Part shown: piece by piece, positions 15,666 to 22,842 of the stretch | Position numbering within the stretch: position 1 is the stretch's first letter | How the letters are laid out: each line of letters begins with the position of its first letter | NCBI GenBank assembly: GCA_040007355.1 | Contig: JBDTVE010000030.1 | Coordinates: forward strand, 1-52,611 | DNA length: 52,611 nt | Direction of reading: 5' to 3' | From: JACMLD01 sp040007355 | GTDB taxonomy: Bacteria; Bacteroidota; Bacteroidia; Chitinophagales; Chitinophagaceae | Notes under the pieces: model-generated | Database searches by the model: none | Seen by the model: only the letters and a program-made list of their open reading frames with translations | Told to the model about the DNA's origin: nothing | Position numbers and translations under genes: made by a program

Positions 15666-17396
15666 TCACTGGCCGGGTATGGCCGCTATCAGGCCCTGCG
15701 TATAGCTTTCCCTGGGATGGTGGTAGATTTGTTCCGCGCTTCCTGTTTCAACTATTTTCCCCTTTCGCATCACCATGATGCGGTCGCTGATATAATGAAC
15801 CACCGAAAGATCATGCGAGATAAAGATGATGGTAAACCTGAACTCCTTTTTCAGATCGGTTAGTAGGTTTAGCACCTGTGCCTGCACGCTTACATCCAGC
15901 GCACTCACACTTTCATCGCACACAATAAAGGAGGGGCTAAGCGCCAGCGCCCGGGCAATAACAATACGCTGCCGCTGCCCCCCGCTGAACTCATGGGGGT
16001 ACCGATAAAAATGTTCCGGTTGCAGGCTCACTTTGTTCAGTAATTCCATGACCCTTTCCTTTCTAGCGGCAGACGATGACAATATTTTATGCACCTGTAA
16101 TACTTCCTGAATGGCATTGCCAATGGTGATGGAGGGGTTCAGGGCGGAATACGGATCCTGGAAAATGATCTGTATGTCTTTTCTCAGCCGGCGGAGTGCG
16201 GTGCCGGAATAAGCGCCCAGGTCGTTTCCGCGGTAGCGTATCTTGCCGCCGGTTGGTTCCACCAGTCTTAACAGTGTTCGTCCCAGGGTGGTTTTACCAC
16301 AACCTGATTCACCTACCAGCCCCAGGGTCTCACCGGTATAAACGTCAAAACTTATATCGTCTACCGCCCTGGTATAACCGGAGACTTTTCCTAAAAAGTT
16401 TTTTTTGCCGGGGAACCATACCGCCAGGTTTGAAACTTCAATTAATTTTTCCCCCAATACCGGATCGGAGACAGCGGGAATGGCCTTTTCATTGATCTGC
16501 GCCGGGTGCCCGGCGTGGCTTGTTGACATCGGTTTTTGAGTCAGGGCCGACTGTTTTCCTTCCATAAAATCGCTTACTACCGGTAAACGTTGGCCCTTTG
16601 TATGCAATATGGGCCGGCAGGCAAGCAAGCCCATGGTATACGGGTGCCGGGGATGCAGCATCAGTGCTTTTGCGGGGCCTTCTTCAACAATATTACCCCT
16701 GTACATAACCACTACCCGGTCCGCAATTTCGGCTACCACACCCAGGTCGTGCGTAATAAAAATAACGCCCATGCCTGTAGCCTGCTGCAGGGTTTTGATG
16801 AGTTGCAAAATGGTTTGTTGAACTGTTACGTCCAGGGCCGTGGTTGGTTCGTCGCAAATCAGCAGGGAAGGGTTGCCGCTCATGGCCATGGCAATCATAA
16901 CCCGCTGTTTTTGCCCGCCGCTGAGCTGGTGTGGGTAACGGTTAAATACTATTTCTGGATGCGGCAGCTTTACTTTTTCAAACAGGGAAAGCGTTTGTTG
17001 CCGGGCGGCTTCCTCGGTCAGGCTGGTATGCAGGGTAACGGCTTCCATTACCTGGTTGCCGCAGGTAAGAACAGGATTTAAAGAGGTCATGGGTTCCTGG
17101 AAGATCATGGCAATCTGGTTGCCGCGTATGGCACGGAGCGTACTGCCTTTTGCGGTGAGCAGATCGATGGGGGGCGCAGCGGTTGCACTAAACAAGATAT
17201 GACCATTGGTATAACGTACTGTTTTAGACGGCAGCAATTGTAAAACAGAAAGTGCGGTAACCGATTTCCCCGAACCGGATTCGCCAACAACCGCCACAAT
17301 TTCCCCGGGGTTCACGTTAAAGGAAATATCATGGAGGGCCACCTGTGTGCCCTGTTCTGTTTCAAATTCAACCCGCAGGTTTTTAATTTGCAGCAT
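15666..17396 (-). CDS. ABC transporter ATP-binding protein with two fused nucleotide-binding domains (oligopeptide/dipeptide type)
   Basis: A 576-residue protein with two complete ATPase domains of the DppD/DppF or YejF type. The first has Walker A GESGSGKS (38-45), signature LSGGQKQR and Walker B LLICDEPTTALD. The second has GESGCGKT, FSGGQRQR and FIVCDESVSALD. Each is followed by the short oligopeptide-type C-terminal extension (HPRHPYTMGLLA in the first, HHPRESYTQGLIAAIPG in the second). A linker around residues 270-310 joins them. It would energise uptake of peptides or related solutes, but no permease or binding-protein genes are adjacent, so the partners lie elsewhere. The AMP nucleosidase gene lies 61 bases upstream on the same strand and the two may be co-transcribed. 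Confidence 0.92.
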   Translation of the reverse strand: MLQIKNLRVEFETEQGTQVALHDISFNVNPGEIVAVVGESGSGKSVTALSVLQLLPSKTVRYTNGHILFSATAAPPIDLLTAKGSTLRAIRGNQIAMIFQEPMTSLNPVLTCGNQVMEAVTLHTSLTEEAARQQTLSLFEKVKLPHPEIVFNRYPHQLSGGQKQRVMIAMAMSGNPSLLICDEPTTALDVTVQQTILQLIKTLQQATGMGVIFITHDLGVVAEIADRVVVMYRGNIVEEGPAKALMLHPRHPYTMGLLACRPILHTKGQRLPVVSDFMEGKQSALTQKPMSTSHAGHPAQINEKAIPAVSDPVLGEKLIEVSNLAVWFPGKKNFLGKVSGYTRAVDDISFDVYTGETLGLVGESGCGKTTLGRTLLRLVEPTGGKIRYRGNDLGAYSGTALRRLRKDIQIIFQDPYSALNPSITIGNAIQEVLQVHKILSSSAARKERVMELLNKVSLQPEHFYRYPHEFSGGQRQRIVIARALALSPSFIVCDESVSALDVSVQAQVLNLLTDLKKEFRFTIIFISHDLSVVHYISDRIMVMRKGKIVETGSAEQIYHHPRESYTQGLIAAIPGQ

Positions 17397-17456
17397 GAAA
17401 ATAATTTATGGGTCGGGGTTTCTGGTTGTTGTGGTGCTGCCCGGACGCTGACTTTT

Positions 17457-18227
17457 CTAAAAACGAAGGTGCCTTACTGTTAGGCCGCCATTGATCAGCT
17501 GTTTGAGTGAGTCGATCCCGATTTTTATATGGTTCTCCACAAAACTGCCGGTCACTTTTTTATCGCTTTCTTCCGTTTTCACTCCTTCCGGTACCATTGG
17601 CGAGTCGCTCACCAGCAGAAGGGCGCCTGTAGGTATCTTATTAAAAAACCCTACAGAGAAAATAGTAGCCGTCTCCATATCAATGGCATAAGCCCTTATT
17701 TTTTGCAGGTATTCTTTGAAGGCTTCATCGTGTTCCCAAACCCGGCGGTTGGTGGTATACACCGTGCCCGTCCAGTAGTCGACCTGGTAATCCCGGATGG
17801 TGGTAGAAATGGCTTTTTGCAGAGCAAATGCGGGCAGGGCAGGCACTTCGGGCGGAAAATAATCATTGGAGGTTCCTTCCCCGCGAATGGCGGCAATGGG
17901 CAGTATCAAATCGCCAATCTTATTGCGTTTTTTAAGTCCGCCGCATTTACCCAGAAACAGCACGGCCTTGGGTTCTATGGCCGTAAGCAGGTCCATGATG
18001 GTAGCGGCAGTGGGACTGCCCATACCAAAATTAATAATGCTGATATCGCCAGCGGTGGCGCATTGCATGGGTTTGTCTTTGCCCACTACTTCCACGCTAT
18101 GCCATTCTGCAAACAGGCTTACATAGTTGCTGAAATTGGTGAGCAGTATGTATTCCCCGAACGATTCCAGTTTTTGGCCGGTGTACCGGGGCAGCCAGTT
18201 CTGTACAATTTCCTGTTTTGATTTCAT
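17457..18227 (-). CDS. amn: AMP nucleosidase (phosphorylase superfamily)
   Basis: A 256-residue phosphorylase-superfamily protein matching the short Bacteroidota AMP nucleosidases, which hydrolyse AMP to adenine and ribose 5-phosphate in the cytoplasm. Visible features are the phosphate/ribose-site segment NFGMGSPTAATIMDLL, VLFLGKCGGLK, the YAIDMETATIFSVGF segment with the nucleoside-binding Glu, and LLLVSDSPMVPEGVKT. The start is ATG 18227; an in-frame ATG twelve codons earlier would add a variable extension. It is divergent from the HSDR_N-type gene. The long E. coli Amn has an additional regulatory domain that is missing here. Purine or uridine phosphorylase is less likely given the overall match. 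Confidence 0.82.
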   Translation of the reverse strand: MKSKQEIVQNWLPRYTGQKLESFGEYILLTNFSNYVSLFAEWHSVEVVGKDKPMQCATAGDISIINFGMGSPTAATIMDLLTAIEPKAVLFLGKCGGLKKRNKIGDLILPIAAIRGEGTSNDYFPPEVPALPAFALQKAISTTIRDYQVDYWTGTVYTTNRRVWEHDEAFKEYLQKIRAYAIDMETATIFSVGFFNKIPTGALLLVSDSPMVPEGVKTEESDKKVTGSFVENHIKIGIDSLKQLINGGLTVRHLRF

Positions 18228-18391
18228 GTGTTGGTGTTTGTTGTCGAAACCGGATACAGCCATAAAATTACGGGCGACAGCTATTGAAAATCCTGTAATT
18301 TTTTATAAACATTTCATATTATAATTTTCTCTTTTGTATTTTGCAATCAGCTAAGATACTAAATTGCCGTTGCAGAAATAGTAGGCCAATT

Positions 18392-18832
18392 ATGATATTC
18401 ATTAATTATCCACCCCACCAGTACAAGATCCGCGAGCCGGAATGGAAGAAGGAGGAGATATGGGATGATGTGCGCCGGTTATGGGTAAGCCTGACCCCGG
18501 AAGAATGGGTGCGACAGAATTTTGTTCAATACCTGATACAGCTGTGCAAATACCCCGCGCCCTATATTGCCCTGGAAAAAAAGATACAACTGGGCGATGT
18601 AAAAAAAAGGTTTGACATACTGGTGTACAACAAAGCCGCCAAACCCTGGCTGATGGTGGAATGCAAATCGAAAGAGGTTCAAATGAACAAAAAAGTGTTA
18701 AACCAGGTATTGAATTATAATATGGCTGTACCGGTGCCTTATCTGATTATTACCAACGGCCATTATTGCTACGGATACCACCGCAATGGCATCGATATAA
18801 AAGAACTGGATAAATTACCGGAATATGAATAG
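18392..18832 (+). CDS. Stand-alone type I restriction R-subunit N-terminal-like (HSDR_N) protein
   Basis: A 146-residue protein equivalent to the nuclease-fold N-terminal domain of type I restriction HsdR. The PD-(D/E)xK core is complete: D75 in KRFDILVYN, E90-C91-K92 in WLMVECKSK, and the QxxxY motif Q105-Y109 (QVLNY). No helicase or methylase gene is nearby, so it is not part of a restriction operon here. Free-standing HSDR_N proteins of this size are very common in Bacteroidota, usually one per genome, and remain uncharacterised; DNA repair or RNA processing has not been shown. The start is ATG 18392; the upstream in-frame extension is Cys/Arg-rich and unlikely. Confidence 0.8.
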   Translation: MIFINYPPHQYKIREPEWKKEEIWDDVRRLWVSLTPEEWVRQNFVQYLIQLCKYPAPYIALEKKIQLGDVKKRFDILVYNKAAKPWLMVECKSKEVQMNKKVLNQVLNYNMAVPVPYLIITNGHYCYGYHRNGIDIKELDKLPEYE

Positions 18833-18929
18833 GCTTGATAACCGGCTCATTTTTTCAATTTTCATTTAGTCATATACGTTAGTATTATATAAAATCACCT
18901 ATGTTTCCGGGAATACCGGCCACAACAGG

Positions 18930-19967
18930 CTAAGGGTGCAGATCCCACCAGGAGGTTGCCGGCCAGGCCCCGCCAATGATTACCGGCTCCCCAATGCGGG
19001 GGGTGGTAATGGCTTGGCCACATTCGGCCCCTTTTTTAACCACCCGTTGAATGGGTTCATTCCAGGGATGCAGTGAAAGGGTGAATTTTGCCCAGTGCAC
19101 CGGCAACAACAGTTTTGCCCGGAGGTCAATTGCCGCCTGCACCGTTTCTTCGGGCATCATGTGTATATATGGCCAGTGGGCGTTGTACTGCCCGCATTCC
19201 AGAATGGCAATATCAAAAGGCCCGTAGGCTGCCCCAATGGCCTCAAAATGGGTATCGTAGCCGGAATCGCCCCCTATAAAAAGGGTATGTTCCGCTGTTT
19301 TTAAAATAAAGGAAGCCCACAGCGTTTTACCGTGGGCAAAACGCCTGCCGGAAAAATGACGGCTAGGCGCCGCCGTTAGTTTAATGCCCGGAAGCGGCGT
19401 ACAAGTTTCCCACCAGTCAAGCTCGGTGATGTCGGTTTTGTTATAACCCCAGTACTCAAAATGAGCGCCGGTGCCCAGGGTGGTAACGATTTTTTTTACC
19501 CGCGGTAGCAGGCTGCAAACGCTGGTGTAATCGAGATGGTCGTAGTGGTCGTGTGTTTGTACCAGCAAATCAATATCCGGCATATCGTCCGCAATATATG
19601 TGTCTGCACCGGGATAGGCTTTTACCATAAAAGAAAAAGGGGAGGCATGGTTGCTGAAAACCGGATCAACCAGTATATTCAGCCCGTTGATGTGTACGAG
19701 GTAAGAAGAATGCCCGAACCATACAATGACCGGTGCACCGTTTTCCAGCTGGCGCAGATCCGTTTGTACAAAAGGCAGGGGCCGGGGCGGTCTCGTGTCA
19801 GCCGGTTTTTTTATATAGGATCTGAGTGTTTTCCAGAAGGAACTGTCTTCCGCCATAACCGGTGTAGCCGTTATATTGTGAAAACAACCATTTTTATAAT
19901 GGGGCGATTGTTGAATTTTGACAAGCCTTTCCCCCGCCGGTAGCCGGCCGAAAACTTTCTGAAACAT
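18930..19967 (-). CDS. MBL-fold metallo-hydrolase (UlaG / NAPE-PLD-like)
   Basis: A 345-residue protein with a metallo-beta-lactamase fold. The dinuclear-metal motif is THDHYDHLD, followed by ligand histidines in SRHFSGR and the aspartate of FIGGDSGYD; the last histidine is in LLPVHWAKF. The segment IVWFGHSSYLVHINGLNILV is typical of UlaG and NAPE-type phospholipase D relatives. The substrate is unknown: phospholipids and cyclic phosphodiesters are both handled by relatives. I start at ATG 19967 (MFQKVFGRLP); the 21-codon upstream extension contains the promoter box. Its stop faces the stop of the HSDR_N gene across 97 bases. Confidence 0.85.
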   Translation of the reverse strand: MFQKVFGRLPAGERLVKIQQSPHYKNGCFHNITATPVMAEDSSFWKTLRSYIKKPADTRPPRPLPFVQTDLRQLENGAPVIVWFGHSSYLVHINGLNILVDPVFSNHASPFSFMVKAYPGADTYIADDMPDIDLLVQTHDHYDHLDYTSVCSLLPRVKKIVTTLGTGAHFEYWGYNKTDITELDWWETCTPLPGIKLTAAPSRHFSGRRFAHGKTLWASFILKTAEHTLFIGGDSGYDTHFEAIGAAYGPFDIAILECGQYNAHWPYIHMMPEETVQAAIDLRAKLLLPVHWAKFTLSLHPWNEPIQRVVKKGAECGQAITTPRIGEPVIIGGAWPATSWWDLHP

Positions 19968-20015
19968 GGCCTTTGTTTCTTGCAAGTTAAGGTTCAGATG
20001 GGTAGGCCGGCAAAA

Positions 20016-20023
20016 CAAATTTA
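20016..20023 (-). promoter_or_regulatory. Promoter -7 box of the MBL-fold hydrolase gene
   Basis: TAAATTTG, a perfect TAnnTTTG box on the minus strand, about 50 bases before ATG 19967. No clear -33 TTG. Confidence 0.5.
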
Positions 20024-20109
20024 CAGTCAATTAAAGAGGAGCATATTTTAAGGCATTGATCGAACACAATATAACTGCGGCGCCGCTTTCCCAACAGGCC
20101 GGCAGCCCA

Positions 20110-20451
20110 CTACTGTTAATAACTGCAATAGTTTTGCCGGTAGAAAAGACGGGTGAATAGGTTTGGCAGCCACCCAACGAAAAAATAATTTGAACTCGGT
20201 GTTCCAGCTTTTCAGGACTACCAATCTTTGTATGGTGACACTGTCAAGTGCGTTGCCCATGTTTATCAGGTTGACTTTTAAATGACAAAAAGAGAAGATA
20301 AGATGTGATAATTTTTCCACCTCAAAACTATCGATCATGGTTGTGTGCCCGGAAAAATTGGCGATCACTGTAAAATCGTTTTTATCTCTTTTTGTTTCGC
20401 ATGAACGTGGGGCAAAGAAGGTAAATCAGGAAAAACAATAACAAGGGGCAT
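20110..20451 (-). pseudogene. Remnant of a GH18 chitinase-like lipoprotein (frameshifted and truncated)
   Basis: Reading on the minus strand gives the start of a family 18 glycoside hydrolase in pieces. A hydrophobic signal-like stretch (PLLLFFLIYLL) lies in one frame. The next frame has a Cys-containing junction and then VIANFSGHTTMIDSFEVEKL, SHLIFSFCHLKVN and DSVTIQRLVVLKSWN, matching the first beta strands of bacterial GH18 proteins. A third frame continues with IIFSLGGCQTYSPVFSTGKT, matching the SLGGW strand. The sequence then ends, so the catalytic DxxDxDxE strand is missing. At least two frameshifts and a 3' deletion make it non-functional. An intact copy would have been an exported chitinase. 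Confidence 0.7.
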
Positions 20452-20655
20452 ATATTTTTTAATTATAATTTGGAAGCAATCAGCAAAATAAAAGGCGACA
20501 CGAAAAGGCGGCAAAATAGATGAATGAGAGCCAGCTGGAAAGCGCTCACCGGTCTTTTGCTACCTATTTTACCAAACTGTGTTAAATCTTATACACATTT
20601 GGGCAAACATCCGCTTTCCACACGAGCTCTTTTTCATTTCTATGAATAGTTGCAC

Positions 20656-20663
20656 TACCTTTG
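20656..20663 (+). promoter_or_regulatory. Promoter -7 box of the desaturase gene
   Basis: TACCTTTG, a perfect TAnnTTTG box, with a T-rich -33 region at 20631-20634. The predicted leader before ATG 20688 is about 20 bases. Confidence 0.6.
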
Positions 20664-20687
20664 CAACCTTATAAAAAGAACCCGTTA

Positions 20688-21422
20688 ATGATCGCAATTA
20701 TTATATTTTTCCTAGCACATTGGTTTTTATCACTGTTTTTTCATACATTTTTCCTGCACCGGTACGCGTCGCACCAGATGTATACCACCGGAAAGAAAAG
20801 AGAAAAATTGTTTTACCTGCTTACCTGGTTTACACAGGGCTCTTCTTTTTTAAACCCCCGTGCGTACGCGGTGCTGCACCGCATGCATCATGTGTACAGC
20901 GACACGGAAAAAGATCCGCATTCACCCCATTTTTTTAAGGATGTATGGCAAATGATGGTGCATACAAAAGAAATTTACCAGTCCTTTTTAACGGGTACCG
21001 CATTGCCGGAAGCACAGTTTACGGAGGAATACCTGCCCGTTTGGGCCAGGCTGGATAAGATAGGAGACAGCATGATTACACGTATTGTGTTTGGAGTGGC
21101 CTATACCGCGTTCTATGTTTATTTTGCACCCAGCGCCTGGTGGTACCTGCTGCTTCCCATTCACTACCTGATGGGACCAATACAGGGCGCCATTGTGAAT
21201 TGGTGCGGACACAAATACGGCTACGCTAATTTTAATAATGGCGATCATTCCAAAAATACAGAGCCCTGGGGTTTATTGCTTATGGGCGAACTGTTCCAGA
21301 ACAATCATCATAAGTTTCGCAACAGTCCCAATTTTGCAAAAAAATGGTTTGAATTTGATCCCACTTATGTGATCATGATCCTGTTGCATAGGGTTCATAT
21401 TATCCGGCTTAAAAAAGCATAA
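20688..21422 (+). CDS. Membrane fatty acid / acyl-CoA desaturase
   Basis: A 244-residue integral membrane di-iron desaturase. The three histidine boxes are present: HRYASH (H-x4-H), HRMHH (H-x2-HH) and the C-terminal NNHHKF, with an extra histidine region NWCGHKYGYANF. Hydrophobic segments flank the boxes (residues 1-22, 47-65 and 136-170). The enzyme introduces a cis double bond into fatty acyl chains and so adjusts membrane fluidity, probably as a delta-9 desaturase; position specificity cannot be read. It is shorter than eukaryotic stearoyl-CoA desaturases, as expected for the bacterial form. ATG 20688 follows the promoter; the in-frame TTG nine codons earlier overlaps the promoter box. 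Confidence 0.88.
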   Translation: MIAIIIFFLAHWFLSLFFHTFFLHRYASHQMYTTGKKREKLFYLLTWFTQGSSFLNPRAYAVLHRMHHVYSDTEKDPHSPHFFKDVWQMMVHTKEIYQSFLTGTALPEAQFTEEYLPVWARLDKIGDSMITRIVFGVAYTAFYVYFAPSAWWYLLLPIHYLMGPIQGAIVNWCGHKYGYANFNNGDHSKNTEPWGLLLMGELFQNNHHKFRNSPNFAKKWFEFDPTYVIMILLHRVHIIRLKKA

Positions 21423-21446
21423 TCATCTTTTTAACTCTATACCTGG

Positions 21447-21473
21447 CCTGCCGGCAAACCGGCAGGTTTTTTT
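21447..21473 (+). terminator. Rho-independent terminator of the desaturase gene
   Basis: Perfect eight-base stem CCTGCCGG / CCGGCAGG with a CAAA loop, followed by seven T, about 25 bases after the stop. Confidence 0.9.
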
Positions 21474-21497
21474 ATGCGTTTATGGATGTACGATAGT

Positions 21498-21899
21498 TCA
21501 ATCTGCCGGTTCATAGCAATCATAATTGCGCTGGCGGTAGATTTTATCATCCCGGAATTCAAAAATGCTGCAGATATGAGCTTTTAGCACCTGTCCCTGT
21601 TTCAGCCTGCCCGCTTTTTGTTTTAATTCGCCTGTCCAGGTATACTCAGCTATCACCGCGTTCCCGGTCTCAAAAAAACGCAGGGGCTCAAAATGCTGAT
21701 AGGCCAGCATCTCTTTGCCGGCTGCCGCGCCTTCCATCAAATTTGAAAATATCCGTTGCCGGGTTTTTGGCATCATCAGGTTGGGATATTCCGTTTGTTC
21801 AATGGCGGGGTGCAGAATGGCCTTGTAGTCGTTTTCATTGGTGGTAAACCACTGCAACAGATGAAAAAATTTTTTTACAGATTCGGTTTTATTTGTCAT
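21498..21899 (-). CDS. NTF2-like / SnoaL-like domain protein
   Basis: A 133-residue protein with the composition and pattern of a one-domain NTF2-like fold: an N-terminal helix (ESVKKFFHLLQWF), a central strand region with FFETGNAVIAEYTW, and a C-terminal pair of strands (HICSIFEFRDDKIYRQRNY) ending near the polar DCYEPAD. Members include ketosteroid isomerases, polyketide cyclases and many stress-related proteins of unknown substrate. No signal peptide is present if ATG 21899 is used, so it is probably cytoplasmic. It converges with the desaturase gene across the shared terminator. Confidence 0.7.
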   Translation of the reverse strand: MTNKTESVKKFFHLLQWFTTNENDYKAILHPAIEQTEYPNLMMPKTRQRIFSNLMEGAAAGKEMLAYQHFEPLRFFETGNAVIAEYTWTGELKQKAGRLKQGQVLKAHICSIFEFRDDKIYRQRNYDCYEPAD

Positions 21900-22120
21900 G
21901 GCAGGATGTTTTGTTATAGAAAACACCGAACTAAAATACCATCTTTATTTTCTAAAAACGAATGATGCGCCGCAGAAAGAAAATTGAAAATCAATGAGTT
22001 GAGACAGAATGCCCGAATTTTATTTTGACAGCCACTTCATAATAAGTAATTGTCGTTCCAGGATGCTACCTGGTTCAAAATGATGAGGTCTAATATTTGT
22101 TCAGCATGACAAAGATTTGG

Positions 22121-22440
22121 ATCCCGATGATAATGATCGGATACTGTAATGAACGTTCGAGTAATTTATGACCGCTGAAGCATGTAACACGACAATCCAT
22201 GCGCCGCGTATTTGTTCACCGCGCTGCACCCGGTGCTGTTATACATCACCCCTTCGGGGCTTTGCAGCGAAAAGGCTGAGGTAGCCCTGAAAGCCCGCAA
22301 GATATCAGCGAGGGTACAGCCCTTCGTAAAAAACAAAAGGCTCTCGAAGGCCTGCCGGATTTGGGTGCGATTCTATTAAATGAATTAGCCCGGTGTTATC
22401 GCAGAAGGACATCCTTTCTTGCGTCAGGATGACAAATATT
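22121..22440. repeat. Tandem duplication, copy 1 (320 bp)
   Basis: Copy 1 of a tandem pair with a period of exactly 323 bases. Read base by base, 22121-22440 and 22444-22763 are identical. The unit is non-coding and holds a CCCCTTCGGGG hairpin at 22249-22259 and several short self-complementary words, in the style of interspersed palindromic repeats. A 17-base word (TCAGCATGACAAAGATT, 22101-22117) lies just before copy 1. It reappears with two changes at the end of each copy (22424-22440, 22747-22763), at the same 323-base spacing. Confidence 0.95.
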
Positions 22441-22443
22441 GTG

Positions 22444-22763
22444 ATCCCGATGATAATGATCGGATACTGTAATGAACGTTCGAGTAATTTATGACCGCTG
22501 AAGCATGTAACACGACAATCCATGCGCCGCGTATTTGTTCACCGCGCTGCACCCGGTGCTGTTATACATCACCCCTTCGGGGCTTTGCAGCGAAAAGGCT
22601 GAGGTAGCCCTGAAAGCCCGCAAGATATCAGCGAGGGTACAGCCCTTCGTAAAAAACAAAAGGCTCTCGAAGGCCTGCCGGATTTGGGTGCGATTCTATT
22701 AAATGAATTAGCCCGGTGTTATCGCAGAAGGACATCCTTTCTTGCGTCAGGATGACAAATATT
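22444..22763. repeat. Tandem duplication, copy 2 (320 bp)
   Basis: Identical to copy 1 and joined to it by three bases. It ends 79 bases after... the downstream boundary of nrdA lies at 22843, so the array occupies the 3' flank of nrdA (minus strand). The small open frame that spans the junction (22305-22523, minus) is a product of the repeat and is not a gene. Confidence 0.95.
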
Positions 22764-22842
22764 TAAATCCAGATCAAATTGCAGTTGCAATATAGCGCTG
22801 CAGATAAGTTCCTCACTCGATTTCAATAACGGTTATACCAAT

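Noticed and set aside
22305..22523. 72-codon open frame spanning the junction of the tandem copies
   Set aside because: It crosses two copies of a non-coding repeat and has no family resemblance.
22101..22763. CRISPR array or integron site
   Set aside because: Only two 320-base copies, with no short spacers or attC structure.
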